Shown here in pieces: positions 11,980-20,906 of a DNA stretch of 64,000 nt (within the stretch, counting starts at the first letter, position 1; each line of letters opens with the position of its first letter). The notes beneath the pieces were generated by a model. It saw nothing but the letters and a program-made list of their open reading frames with translations, made no database searches and was not told where the DNA came from. The position numbers were made by a program, and so were the translations under genes. The DNA comes from Macrostomum hystrix (Eukaryota > Platyhelminthes > Macrostomidae), in contig CATNEN010000001.1 in NCBI GenBank assembly GCA_950097015.1, forward strand, positions 22,125,501 through 22,189,500. Reading direction: 5' to 3'.

Positions 11980-14080
11980 CTAAACTCTGCCAAGGCTGTC
12001 AGCTGCCCGCACCTCCAGCTTGACGGCCGCAGCCGCCGCTTCTACGGCAGCCGCGGCAGTGGTGCTCAGGCCGGCGCAGGCGGTCTCCTGATGCTCCAGC
12101 AGGGACTCCAGCTGTTCAAATGACTCGCCACAGCGAACGCAGACCAGCTGATCCAGCTGCTGCTGCTGAGCGTCTTCGCTGTCTCTGCCGCATCGGCTCA
12201 GTCGAAAGCCAGCTCCAGCAACGGCCGCAGCAGCAGCGGCTGCGGCGCTGGCTCCGGCAGCAGAGATGGCCAGCTGGTGCTGCTGATGCAGCTGTTGGAG
12301 CTGATGTCGGAGCAGCTCCGGGTGAAGCGACAGTGGCAGCTGGAGTGTCTGCTGCTGCTGCTGCGCCAGTGGCGGCGCCACTCGTTTAAAAGTTCTCCGC
12401 TTGCTGTAGGGCTGTGTTTTGTGCTGCAGCATGCCCAGCTCCTCTGGGCTCATGCTGCACAGCAGGTCGCCGGCGAAGGCGTTCGGCAGCCGGATGCCGT
12501 CGCCTGTTGAAGTCTCCGATGGGGACAGCGCTGAGGAGGAGCTGCCGCCGCTGGGAGCCGCCACGGTGCCGAGGCCGCTGCCGCCGCCGAAGCCGCAGTG
12601 CACCTTGGCGTGCATCTTCATGCCGCGCTCAGTCTGGCCGATGTAGCCGCAGATGGAGCACTTGTAGCCGCCGGCTCCGCTTCCACCGACGTCCAGAGAG
12701 ATCGGCAGCCAGGACGGCTGACTGCAGCCGGACCCTGCCGCGTCGCCGGTGGCGGCAGCTGACGTGGCTGATGCCGAACTGTCGGCAGTCGATGCAGAGG
12801 CTGCAGCAGCAGCAGCAGCAGCAGCTGGATCTGCGGCAGTCGATGGCAGTGTGTTGGTGGCCGTGTTGGAGGGCGCAGTTTTGTCTGGATTCTCCGGGCA
12901 GTAGAACGCCTGATGCGCTGTGAGGGTGGATGGCGAGTGGAATCGGATCTGGCAGTAGGGGCACTGGAATTTGCGCTCAGCTGATCCAGTGGGAGAGTGA
13001 CTCGCGCTGCCGGCTGCCGCAGGGGGTTGGGCCTCGAGCTTGGGTGTTGGCAGAACAGGAACTGCTAGGATTGGAGTCTGCTTTTGCTCCTTCAGCTGGA
13101 TGGCTGGCTGCTGCTGCTGCTGCAGTGGCAGCTTGGCTGTGCGGGCCGAGTTGCCGGGTTTGCCAGCCCCCTGAGCCAAGCGGCTGCTCTGGCAGTATAG
13201 AGAGCGGTGCACAACGTAGTTGTTGTAGTTGAAGAAGCCGATCTTGCAGTCCTTGCACACACTCATCAGGCTGGACACGGGGCCGGCCGAAGGCTGAGAT
13301 TTCCTCGGACTCGGCGACTGCTCTGGGCCCGGGCGGCTCTGCTGGTCGAGGCTGTCGACTGGCGGCCGGCTGCGCTGCCTGGGCTGCTCCTGCTGCTGAA
13401 GGCTGGGGGCCGCTCTGGACAATGGTCCCGCACTGACGGTGCTCCTCGGCGGAGACGGCGCTCTGGGCAGGGTCAGGTCCAGCGCCGCGGTCTCAGATGG
13501 CAGATCTGTCGAGCAGCCGCTGATGGGTTTCAGAGAATCGCGGGTTTCAGAGATCAGAGGCGGTGCGAGAAACTGAAGCCACTGATTAGAGAGATTGTAT
13601 TTGCACAGATACTCACCCGCTAACATCCGAGCCAGCTTCCTGCTGCTCCATCATCGGTTGCTCCTCCAGCTGCGGCTGCTGCAGCCTTCGCTGCCGCAGC
13701 TGCAGCCGCTGCGAAGCCTCAGTCGAGTACTGCGCTGGGCTGACTGGCACGTAGGAGATGCTGCCCCAGTCACTGAGCACGGGAGCCGCCAGCACCAGCT
13801 CCGGTCGACTGTCGCGCAGCGGTCGTCGCCGCCGACTCCGCAGCTGGGCGGCTGCGCCGCTGTCGAACAGGCCGTGGAACTGGCGGTGGGTGCGCAGCAT
13901 CCAGGCCGAGGTGAAGTACAGGCCGCACCTGGCGCAGCTGCGGATCCGAGAGCGGACGGCGGATTCGGCCTGCTGGGCGCGGCCCGTCTGCAGGCGCGGC
14001 GTCTTGGCCAGCCGACTGTCGGAGCCGCAGGCGTCGACGCTCGCCGCTCTCTTCCGCGGCTCGGCTGCTTCAGGACGCAC
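11980..14080 (-). CDS. Friend-of-GATA (FOG/U-shaped)-like multi zinc finger protein
   Basis: Two exons are likely. Complement 13621-14080 ends at donor gtgagt in phase 2. The next may start at about 13519 (acceptor cccatcag, phase-matched) and runs to a stop at 11980. The first exon has a C2H2 finger (CARCGLYFTSAWMLRTHRQFH). The second has C-x2-C-x12-H-x4-C fingers, CKDCKIGFFNY...HRSLYC and CPYCQIRFHSPSTLTAHQAFYC, of the kind that mark FOG/ZFPM and Drosophila U-shaped. It also has CSICGYIGQTERGMKMHAKVH and a last CVRCGESFEQ finger. FOG proteins bind the N-terminal finger of GATA factors and recruit corepressors in the nucleus. Long Gln, Ala and Ser runs separate the fingers. The 5' limit is unclear: an in-frame TAG at 14123-14125 lies just upstream. 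Confidence 0.75.
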
Positions 14081-14122
14081 CGCGGACTCGTCATCATCGC
14101 AATCGTCGTCTTCTACGCGGAC

Positions 14123-14274
14123 CTACTGGAGTTCCTGCGGATCAGCAGCCTCGGCATTGTCGGCGGCGGTCATTTCTTCGTCGGCATCGTCGCTGCTGGT
14201 CAGTCGAGTGGTGAGTCGATCGCCGGGCCGCAGCGGTCGATCAGCCTTCAGGTACAGCGTCTGCTCGCGCACTT
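14123..14274 (-). CDS. Possible upstream exon of the FOG-like gene
   Basis: After a pyrimidine-rich stretch and acceptor (atcttcaag) on the minus strand, an open segment reads VREQTLYLKADRPLRPGDRL and then an acidic tail ending at TAG (14123-14125). The first part resembles the PR/SET-like N-terminal region seen in FOG proteins, by general appearance only. It is in frame with the downstream exon apart from that TAG. Either a small intron removes the stop or the gene is damaged; I could not find a phase-compatible splice pair. Confidence 0.4.
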
Positions 14275-14572
14275 GAAGATCCCAGGTGAGACAGCTCTAA
14301 GGTTACTAGGGCTACCAAAGCTGTTATAATATTCAATAAATAACTAATGTACAAGTAGACAATCATTTTGTAGCAAGATAAACAAAAATAATATATAATT
14401 CTAAGAAATATACACAGACACATTACCAGCTTTCAATTATTTTACAACTTACACTACTTATAATAATTTCTTGGAAACAAATTCATTGTGTAATGCATAA
14501 TTGTTTAAATGCACTAGCAAAATCGTTTCAAAAATTACCACATATTTATTTTTTAAGTGGATCGAGGCTAAC

Positions 14573-14812
14573 AAGGGTGGCAGAGGGTGTCAGGGAAGGC
14601 AGAGGGTGTCAGGGAAGGCAGAGGGTGTCAGGGAAGGCAGAGGGTGTCAGGGAAGGCAGAGGGTGTCAGGGAAGGCAGAGGGTGTCAGGGAAGGCAGAGG
14701 GTGTCAGGGAAGGCAGAGGGTGTCAGAGATGGCAGAGGGTGTCAGGGAAGGCAGAGGGTGTCAGGGAAGGCAGAGGGTGTCAGGGAAGGCAGAGGGTGTC
14801 AGGTAGGGCGGG
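14573..14812. repeat. 19-bp minisatellite, about 12 copies
   Basis: The unit is gtgtcagggaaggcagagg, nearly perfect, with one copy reading gagatgg. Because 19 is not divisible by 3, all three plus frames stay open. Confidence 0.95.
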
Positions 14813-15420
14813 TGTCAGGGGCTCCTCACTAAGCCACAGCTCAAGGTGAGCACAGAGTAAAATTCAGCCATTTCCTGCCCAATCGGTTTGCTAAAAGTGA
14901 GAACTGATTTGAGTCACTTCATATCTTTGCTTATTCTTGGCTGGGCAATTTGTGCTCATTGTGACACTGAAAATAAATTTGAGTTTGAAAGCAGCCGCCC
15001 AGTCTGCTGCTCACAATGGAAAAGGGCAAAGCAGGTGGCGCCACTCCGCAGCCTCCTGCAGTTTCTCGAGTTTGTCGCAGCGAGTTCTCTCTGTCTCTGC
15101 CCGGCCCGTCTCTCAGCTTCTTTCACCTGCGCTCTCGGAGCGGGGGAGGTCGACGGGCCGTTTTCAGTGCAGTAAAACAAGCGGTCGGTTATAAAAAATA
15201 AAATAGCATCCCCAAGCCTAGCACTGCTCAGGACTTACGGTGCAGGGCTGCTCAACCGGTTCGAACTGGATTTATTGTCGCATTGTCGCATGCTGGCATA
15301 ATATTTGCTCAAGGTTAATGAAAATTAATTCGCACTCACTCAACTCAGTTTGACGAAACCTCGGACTCAAAATATAAAATTATGGAACTAATGCGGAGAA
15401 TTGTCTCAACTTAAAACTAC
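14813..15420. other. Unique spacer; nothing recognised
   Basis: Short open frames near 14.9-15.2 kb have no recognisable motif. No RNA gene seen. Confidence 0.4.
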
Positions 15421-15424
15421 AGGC

Positions 15425-15690
15425 AAAGTGGCTAATCCTTGTGGGACATGCTAATCCATGCTGGACATTCTAATCCTTGTATGACATGCTAATCCTTGTA
15501 GGACATGCTAATCCTTGAAGGACATGCTAATCCTTGTAGGACATGCTAATCCTTGTAGGACATGCTAATCCTTGAAGGACATGCTAATCCTTGTAGGACA
15601 TGCTAATCCTTGTAGGACATGCTAATCCTTGTAGGACATGCTAATCCTTGTAGGACATGCTAATCCTTGTAGGACATGCTAATCCTTGTA
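15425..15690. repeat. 19-bp minisatellite, about 13 copies
   Basis: The unit is acatgctaatccttgtagg with minor variants (gaagg, gtatg). Confidence 0.95.
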
Positions 15691-15794
15691 AGCTCTGGAC
15701 AGACGAAGGGACTAAAGCTGAGCAGATTGTAATTGAGCAGTCAAACACATCATCAGACAAAAGCTTCTTTTGAAATGAGCGATCCCAATTCCCT

Positions 15795-16040
15795 CAGTGC
15801 TCAGCACTTTGAGAAACTCGGGCAGTCAGTGCTCAGCACTTTGAGAACTCGGGCAGTCAGTGCTCAGCACTTTGAGAACTCGGGCAGTCAGTGCTCAGCA
15901 CTTTGAGAACTCGGGCAGTCAGTGCTCAGCACTTTGAGAAACTCGGGCAGTCAGTGCTCAGCACTTTGAGAACTCGGGCAGTCAGTGCTCAGCACTTTGA
16001 GAACTCGGGCAGTCAGTGCTCAGCACTTTAAGAACTCGGG
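15795..16040. repeat. 30/31-bp minisatellite, 8 copies
   Basis: The unit contains tcagtgctcagcactttgag followed by aactcgggcag. Some copies have one extra A. Each unit has the short palindrome-like core gtgctcagcac. Confidence 0.95.
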
Positions 16041-16724
16041 AGGGCGGCCTCAGAAGATGCACTAAAAAGACGCCCACCCCAACTCCGCGGAGTGGAAGCA
16101 GATTTGGGGCTGAGAATTTCAGCAGTCACGCATGACTACAGGCATTCAGTGGCATTGCTATTACAATTCTTTCATTGTCGGTACTGTTTCACACTGGCCA
16201 GACCTGATCTCGCACAGCTCAGCCTCTCCTCTGCCCCGAGCTGCCCTGGCCGCGACTCGAGTTCCAGATGAGCACAGCAGCTCAAACCATTGTGTTCAAC
16301 TAGTATCTATCTTGCATTGCTGCTTAAAAATTGCCAATTCCAGACACTCCACAGGGCAGCGAGTCCACAGCAGACAGCGGGGCGGGGAGATGAGGCTGCA
16401 GACTCAGCCCACTGTCTCACCGAGCTCTGAGCAGCTGCTCAGGCTGACCCGCACCTTCTGTTCCATTGTGCTTGGCTCCAGGCAGCCGCCCTCCCCTGCC
16501 CTGCCGGAGAAAGCAACAAAGCAAAGAGAAAATAACAAAAATTTGTTAAGCTTTTCGCAAACATTTCTTAGAATGTTGTAGGCACAATGAGCTACGAATA
16601 TGATGGATAATTAGCAATCAGGACTGCTTTATTTAGTGTTTTGTGCGATGCGTAATTAACAAGTAAAACTAAAGGATTGGGCATTGGACAATTCATTTCT
16701 TATTTAGCAGTCAGAGGTCATACA
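16041..16724. other. Unique spacer; nothing recognised
   Basis: A 149-codon plus-strand frame (16132-16581) has no motif I recognise and no coding-like character. Confidence 0.35.
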
Positions 16725-16860
16725 TTATGGTCATGCAAGAGTCATACAGCATTGTTATACAAGAGTCATGCAGGAAGGTCATACAAGAGTCATGCAAGAG
16801 TCATACAGGATGGTCATACAAGAGTCATACAGGATGGTCATACAAGAGTCATGCAGGAGC
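16725..16860. repeat. Short irregular minisatellite (gtcatacaagagtcatgcag type)
   Basis: About six imperfect 16-24-bp units built on gtcatacaagagtcat lie just downstream of the K1 kinase stop codon. Confidence 0.85.
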
Positions 16861-16876
16861 TAAGAATTCAACTGGG

Positions 16877-17995
16877 TCACTTGCGTGTGAATATGCTAAA
16901 GAAGCTCTGGCTCTGCCTTCGCAGCTGCCTGCCCGTCAGGAACTCGTGGCTCAGCAGCTCCAGCGCGGACTTTCTCCTCCTGCGGTCTCGGTTCGTGCAG
17001 CGGCTGTAGAAGTCCCGCAGCTCAGCCGAGCAGCTGCCGGGCAGGGCGGGGGCTCCCCTCTGACTGAGCTGCTGGGCCATCTGTAAGTAATTGCCTGTGT
17101 TTGAGTAGGGCCTGCCTCCCGTGGCCATCTGGAAGACTGAGCAGCCGAACGCCCAGATGTCCGACTCTCTGCTGTACCGCGGGTTGCCTTCATCGTCTGG
17201 TGCCAGCAGCTCTGGCGCCATGAAGTTCAGAGTGCCCTTCGGTGTGGCAGTGGAGGCTATGAGGTGGCTGACAGACTGCTCCAGCTTGATTGACAGGCCG
17301 AAGTCGATCAGCTTGACTCGCCTGTTGTCACCGACCACAATGATGTTGCTGCAGTTGATGTCTCTGTGGATCACAGGCGGCTGTCGGCTGTGCAGGTAGT
17401 GCAGCGCGCTGCAGATCTGCAGGTGGGTGGGTTGAGGAACTGGTGTCGGCTGACGCTAAAAAGTCAACTCACTGCATCACTCATGAGCAGGCTGCTCAAA
17501 TCTCACCTGCTCGCTGAACTGTCGAATGGCTTCTTCGCCCAGCGGCTTGGAGTCGAGAAATCTCTCCAGGCTGCAGCCATCCAGCAGCTCCATGAACACA
17601 ACAGCTGTCGCATACTCAGGCTGAGCGATGTGCAAGAAGCTGACGATGTTGGGGTGCCACAGCTGGCACAGGTTCTTCTCGCCCTCAATAATCTTGTCGA
17701 TCTCCTTTCTCTTTGAAGGCTCCAGGTCGCCGAGCTGCACTGGCAGTCTGAGAGTCTTCGCAGCGCACCTGATGCCCGTGTCCGTGAGCACTTCGTGGAC
17801 ATCGCCGAAGCCTCCCCTGCCGATGAGTTTGAAGGATTCCCAGCGCTCAATGAGAAACCTGAGGAATTTTTAGTGGCTGATGAAAGCAAGCGGCAGGTGG
17901 GCAGAAGAGCTGCAGATTGCAGAGAGCAGAAATGCAATAAAAGCAGCAGCAATGAATGTACTCACGGCTTTTCAAAGTACTCCTTGTCTTCGGAC
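16877..17995 (-). CDS. STE-like Ser/Thr kinase domain (K1): exons 10-12 of a predicted ankyrin-kinase gene
   Basis: Exons are complement 17966-17995 (30 nt, phase 2 to 2), 17507-17858 (352 nt) and 16877-17416 (540 nt with stop). The domain has glycine loop GRGGFG, ATP Lys in CAAKTL, catalytic loop HRDINCSN, DFGLS and GTLNFMAPELL, then SDIWAFGCSVFQMATG. It looks like a complete, potentially active MEKK/STE11-type kinase, except that the HRDxK Lys is Asn. Exon 10 begins in the phase left by the ankyrin exon ending at 19134, so the kinase probably forms the C-terminus of an ankyrin protein. An optional 27-nt exon near 18113-18139 would also keep the frame. The 1.1 kb block is nearly identical to 7.4-8.57 kb. 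Confidence 0.8.
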
Positions 17996-18167
17996 CTGCA
18001 TGGGCATTGGTTAGTGGAAGTGGAGATTGTCAACGAGTAATTAGTATAATAGCACTCAAAAACTCCATGCATGAAGTAATATAGTATCAACACTAACTTA
18101 CCTCTTCTGGCCCCTACCAGCCTTGCCGCTGAATAAGCGACATGAGTTGTATGTGTGTCATACAGGG

Positions 18168-18381
18168 GCAGAGAACAGAGAGGTGACGAGGGGGCAGAGA
18201 GGTGACGAGGGGCAGAGAGGTGACGAGGGGCAGAGAGGTGACGAGAGGCAGAGAGGTGACGAGGGGGCAGAGAGGTGACGAGGGGGCAGAGAGGTGACGA
18301 GAGGCAGAGAGGTGACGAGGGGGCAGAGAGGTGACGAGGGGCAGAGAGGTGACGAGGGGAAGAGAGGTGACGAGGGGGCAG
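18168..18381. repeat. 18-20-bp minisatellite, about 11 copies
   Basis: The unit is gaggtgacgagggggcaga, with variation in the G run. It lies in the predicted intron upstream of the K1 kinase exons. Confidence 0.9.
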
Positions 18382-18654
18382 AGGGCGGGTCCACCCACCC
18401 ACTCCACAGTCAGCCAGTCTGTTTTTTATAGTGTTTGTGCTTGTGTTTGTCCTGAGTCTATTCTGTCCTTTGCTTGTGTTTACTGAAGGCACTGCTGTAA
18501 TTAATACCAATTAACAGTTCAAATAGCAGCTAACTGTAACTAAACTTTACATTTTAGCTCAGCTGTGTTAGTTTTTCAGCAATAGTAGCGCAACAGCGCA
18601 ACAGCTAGGCTGAAATGGCGCAGAAGCGCTAAAACTGACTGGCGGAGGCCGCCA

Positions 18655-18735
18655 GCCAATGGGAGAGACGGGGCGGGGAGGTCGCCAGCCAATGGGAGAG
18701 ACGGGGCGGGGAGGTCGCCAGCCAATGGGAGAGCG
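18655..18735. repeat. 33-bp repeat, about 2.5 copies
   Basis: The unit is gccagccaatgggagagacg followed by gggcggggaggtc. It contains CCAAT and GC-box-like words, but there is no evidence of promoter use. Confidence 0.85.
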
Positions 18736-19133
18736 CCCGCACGCCCACCCCTCCAGAAGCGATGCTCAGCCGTTTCACAAGCCCCAATTTCCACAGCGTC
18801 GAAAGCAGAAGTTGCTTCGGACTGCACAAACTCTGAATTGCACACTGAAAATTGGGCTTTGTGAGAGCGGCCCGCACGGTACGCAGTGCGCATTTTCACC
18901 TATAAAAAGCAGCAAATGGAAAGCTTTATTCCCACTGATAATATTAATGCTATTATTTACGGCACTGCAAACTGCTTGAGTGGCAGAGGCGGGCAAAACT
19001 CTGATTGGACAGAAAATATTTTGGCTAAAAATTGCAACCCACTTTGACTCTGATCAGTGAAACACTGCGACCTGCACCCACTCAGTGCGATAATGCAAGA
19101 TGAGAGACATTCTCAGTCGCCATGGCAACTCAC

Positions 19134-19743
19134 CCACGCAGCAGCTCGGCCAGTTCGCTATTTCCCATCCCTGTGGCCCAATCCAGCGCAGTCTTGCCAT
19201 CACTGCTCTTCAGGCTCCAGTCCGACCCTGCGGCCAGCAGAGCCCGACCGACTGCGGCGGCGGTGGCGGGGGGCGCCCAGGCTGCCCACATGAGGGGCGT
19301 GGATTCACTCCAATTCCTGGCGTTGGCGGAGGCTCCGGCATGGAGCAGCTGGGAGACTGCGGCAGAATTGCCAGTCCCGGCTGCCCTGTGCAGGCAACTG
19401 GCAGCAAACACATCAGCACAGGTGGGGTCCCCGAGCTGCAGCAGATGCTGCCACAGAGCCCCGTCAGAGCACTGGATGTTCCCAGCTGCCCACATTAACG
19501 CTGTCCGACCCCAGCTGTCCGGCAGGTCGCAGTTGCCGCGGGTCGCCGCTCGCCGCAGCCCCGCCGAGTCGCCCGCCTCGGCCAACCGCTCCAGTTCCTC
19601 TCGCTCTGCCTCCTCCTGCAAAGGCGAGTGTAGAATTTGAGCACAGCTGCTCATCTGCACCCACATCGGCACCCCAGATGCCACTCACCGAGGCTGTCAG
19701 GCCGGAGATGCCGCCATCTTCACCCAGTCGCAGCCGCATCTCC
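19134..19743 (-). CDS. Ankyrin-repeat exons 8-9 of the predicted ankyrin-kinase gene
   Basis: Exon 8 is complement 19689-19743 (55 nt, phase 2 to 0, acceptor tttgcag, donor gtgagt). Exon 9 is 19134-19615 (482 nt, phase 0 to 2). Exon 9 encodes ankyrin repeats: WGRTALMWAAGN, ASCLHRAAGTGNSAAVSQLL, STPLMWAAW and DGKTALDWATGMGNSELAEL, with the usual TPLH-like turn and helix pattern. Ankyrin repeats mediate protein binding. The exit phase (two bases, GG) matches kinase exon 10. The short-linker plus long-ankyrin exon pattern also occurs at 26.2/25.5 kb and 38.6/37.9 kb, pointing to exon-module duplication. Confidence 0.75.
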
Positions 19744-20039
19744 CTGCAAAGCAGAAGAAATCAAATGCGAAATTCTCATCGCTCACAAACAGGCAGCAGT
19801 TTCAGACAAGCTCATTTTTACTCAGCCTCAAATTCGCTGCATCAGCAAAGTGTTGGGGTCGAGAAAGCACTGCGGCATGAGAAATGCCAATTCTCAGTGC
19901 TGCCAATGTGGCACACACAAATCTGTGCACTGGCCATTGGAGATTTGCTGATTGCGTTTTGCTGCATGAAATGCTCTGATTGCAGTTCGGCTGTGCGCCA
20001 TTTGACAAGAGGATTCGGTCAGGGCTTTCGGTGAGGGCG

Positions 20040-20495
20040 ACTGAGGCAGCTGAAGGCTGTGGGCTGAAACTGAGGCAGCTGAAGGCTGTGCATGGGCTGA
20101 AACTGAGGCAGCTGAAGGCTGTGGGCTGAGACTGAGGCAACTGAAGGCTGTGGGCTGAGACTGAGGCAGCTGAAGGCTGTGCATGGGCTGAAACTGAGGC
20201 AGCTGAAGGCTGCGGACTGAAACTGAGGCAGCTGAAGGCTGCGGACTGAAACTGAGGCAGCTGAAGGCTGCGGACTGAAACTGAGGCAGCTGAAGGCTGC
20301 GGACTGAAACTGAGGCAGCTGAAGGCTGCGGATTGAAACTGAGGCAGCTGAAGGCTGCGGACTGAAACTGAGGCAGCTGAAGGCTGCGGACTGAAACTGA
20401 GGCAGCTGAAGGCTGCGGACTGAAACTGAGGCAGCTGAAGGCTGCGGACTGAAACTGAGGCAGCTGAAGGCTGCGGACTGAAACTGAGGCAGCTG
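20040..20495. repeat. 29-bp minisatellite, about 15 copies
   Basis: The core unit is actgaggcagctgaaggctg followed by cggactgaa. Copies at the left end carry gggctg or gcatgggctg variants. It ends about 125 bp from the 5' LTR of the Gypsy element. Confidence 0.95.
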
Positions 20496-20620
20496 AACAT
20501 TCAGCAGGCATTTCTCTGAGCACTTCAGCAAATCTCCAACTTAAGGGAAGTGAAATCTCAGCCAATCAAAATACTGGAGAAGTGAAACTGCCCGTGGGAG
20601 ACATAAACACATGGGGAATT

Positions 20621-20775
20621 TGTTGTGCAGTTGATTAATGCACGTACATAGTTCGTACATGTACACCTCTGATATCGATTGGCGCAGAATATATATAGTC
20701 CAAATACTGAGAGCCAACTTGGCGTGAAAGTTTCGGATACTAACTTGGCTGACTCGCGACTATTCATTTACAACA
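20621..20775 (+). repeat. 5' LTR
   Basis: 155 bp, TG...CA ends. A tatata motif near 20690 could serve as the TATA box. One difference from the 3' LTR. Confidence 0.95.
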
Positions 20776-20776
20776 T

Positions 20777-20794
20777 TGGCATCGCAAGCACAAG
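20777..20794 (+). promoter_or_regulatory. Putative primer binding site
   Basis: TGGCATCGCAAG lies one base after the 5' LTR. A TGG start is expected where the CCA end of a tRNA primer pairs. The tRNA was not identified. Confidence 0.5.
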
Positions 20795-20906
20795 CGAACA
20801 CCCACCCCAATAAGCCGGGGTCGGAGTAGACTGAAGTGAAGTGACTGCAAGCCTGCCAAGCCAAGCGTAAACAACAGCGCCAAACTGCAAAAGTGCAAAC
20901 TGAAAC

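Noticed and set aside
19802-20565. Three overlapping SCLSFSPQPSAASV repeat frames
   Set aside because: They are translations of the 29-bp minisatellite in several phases.
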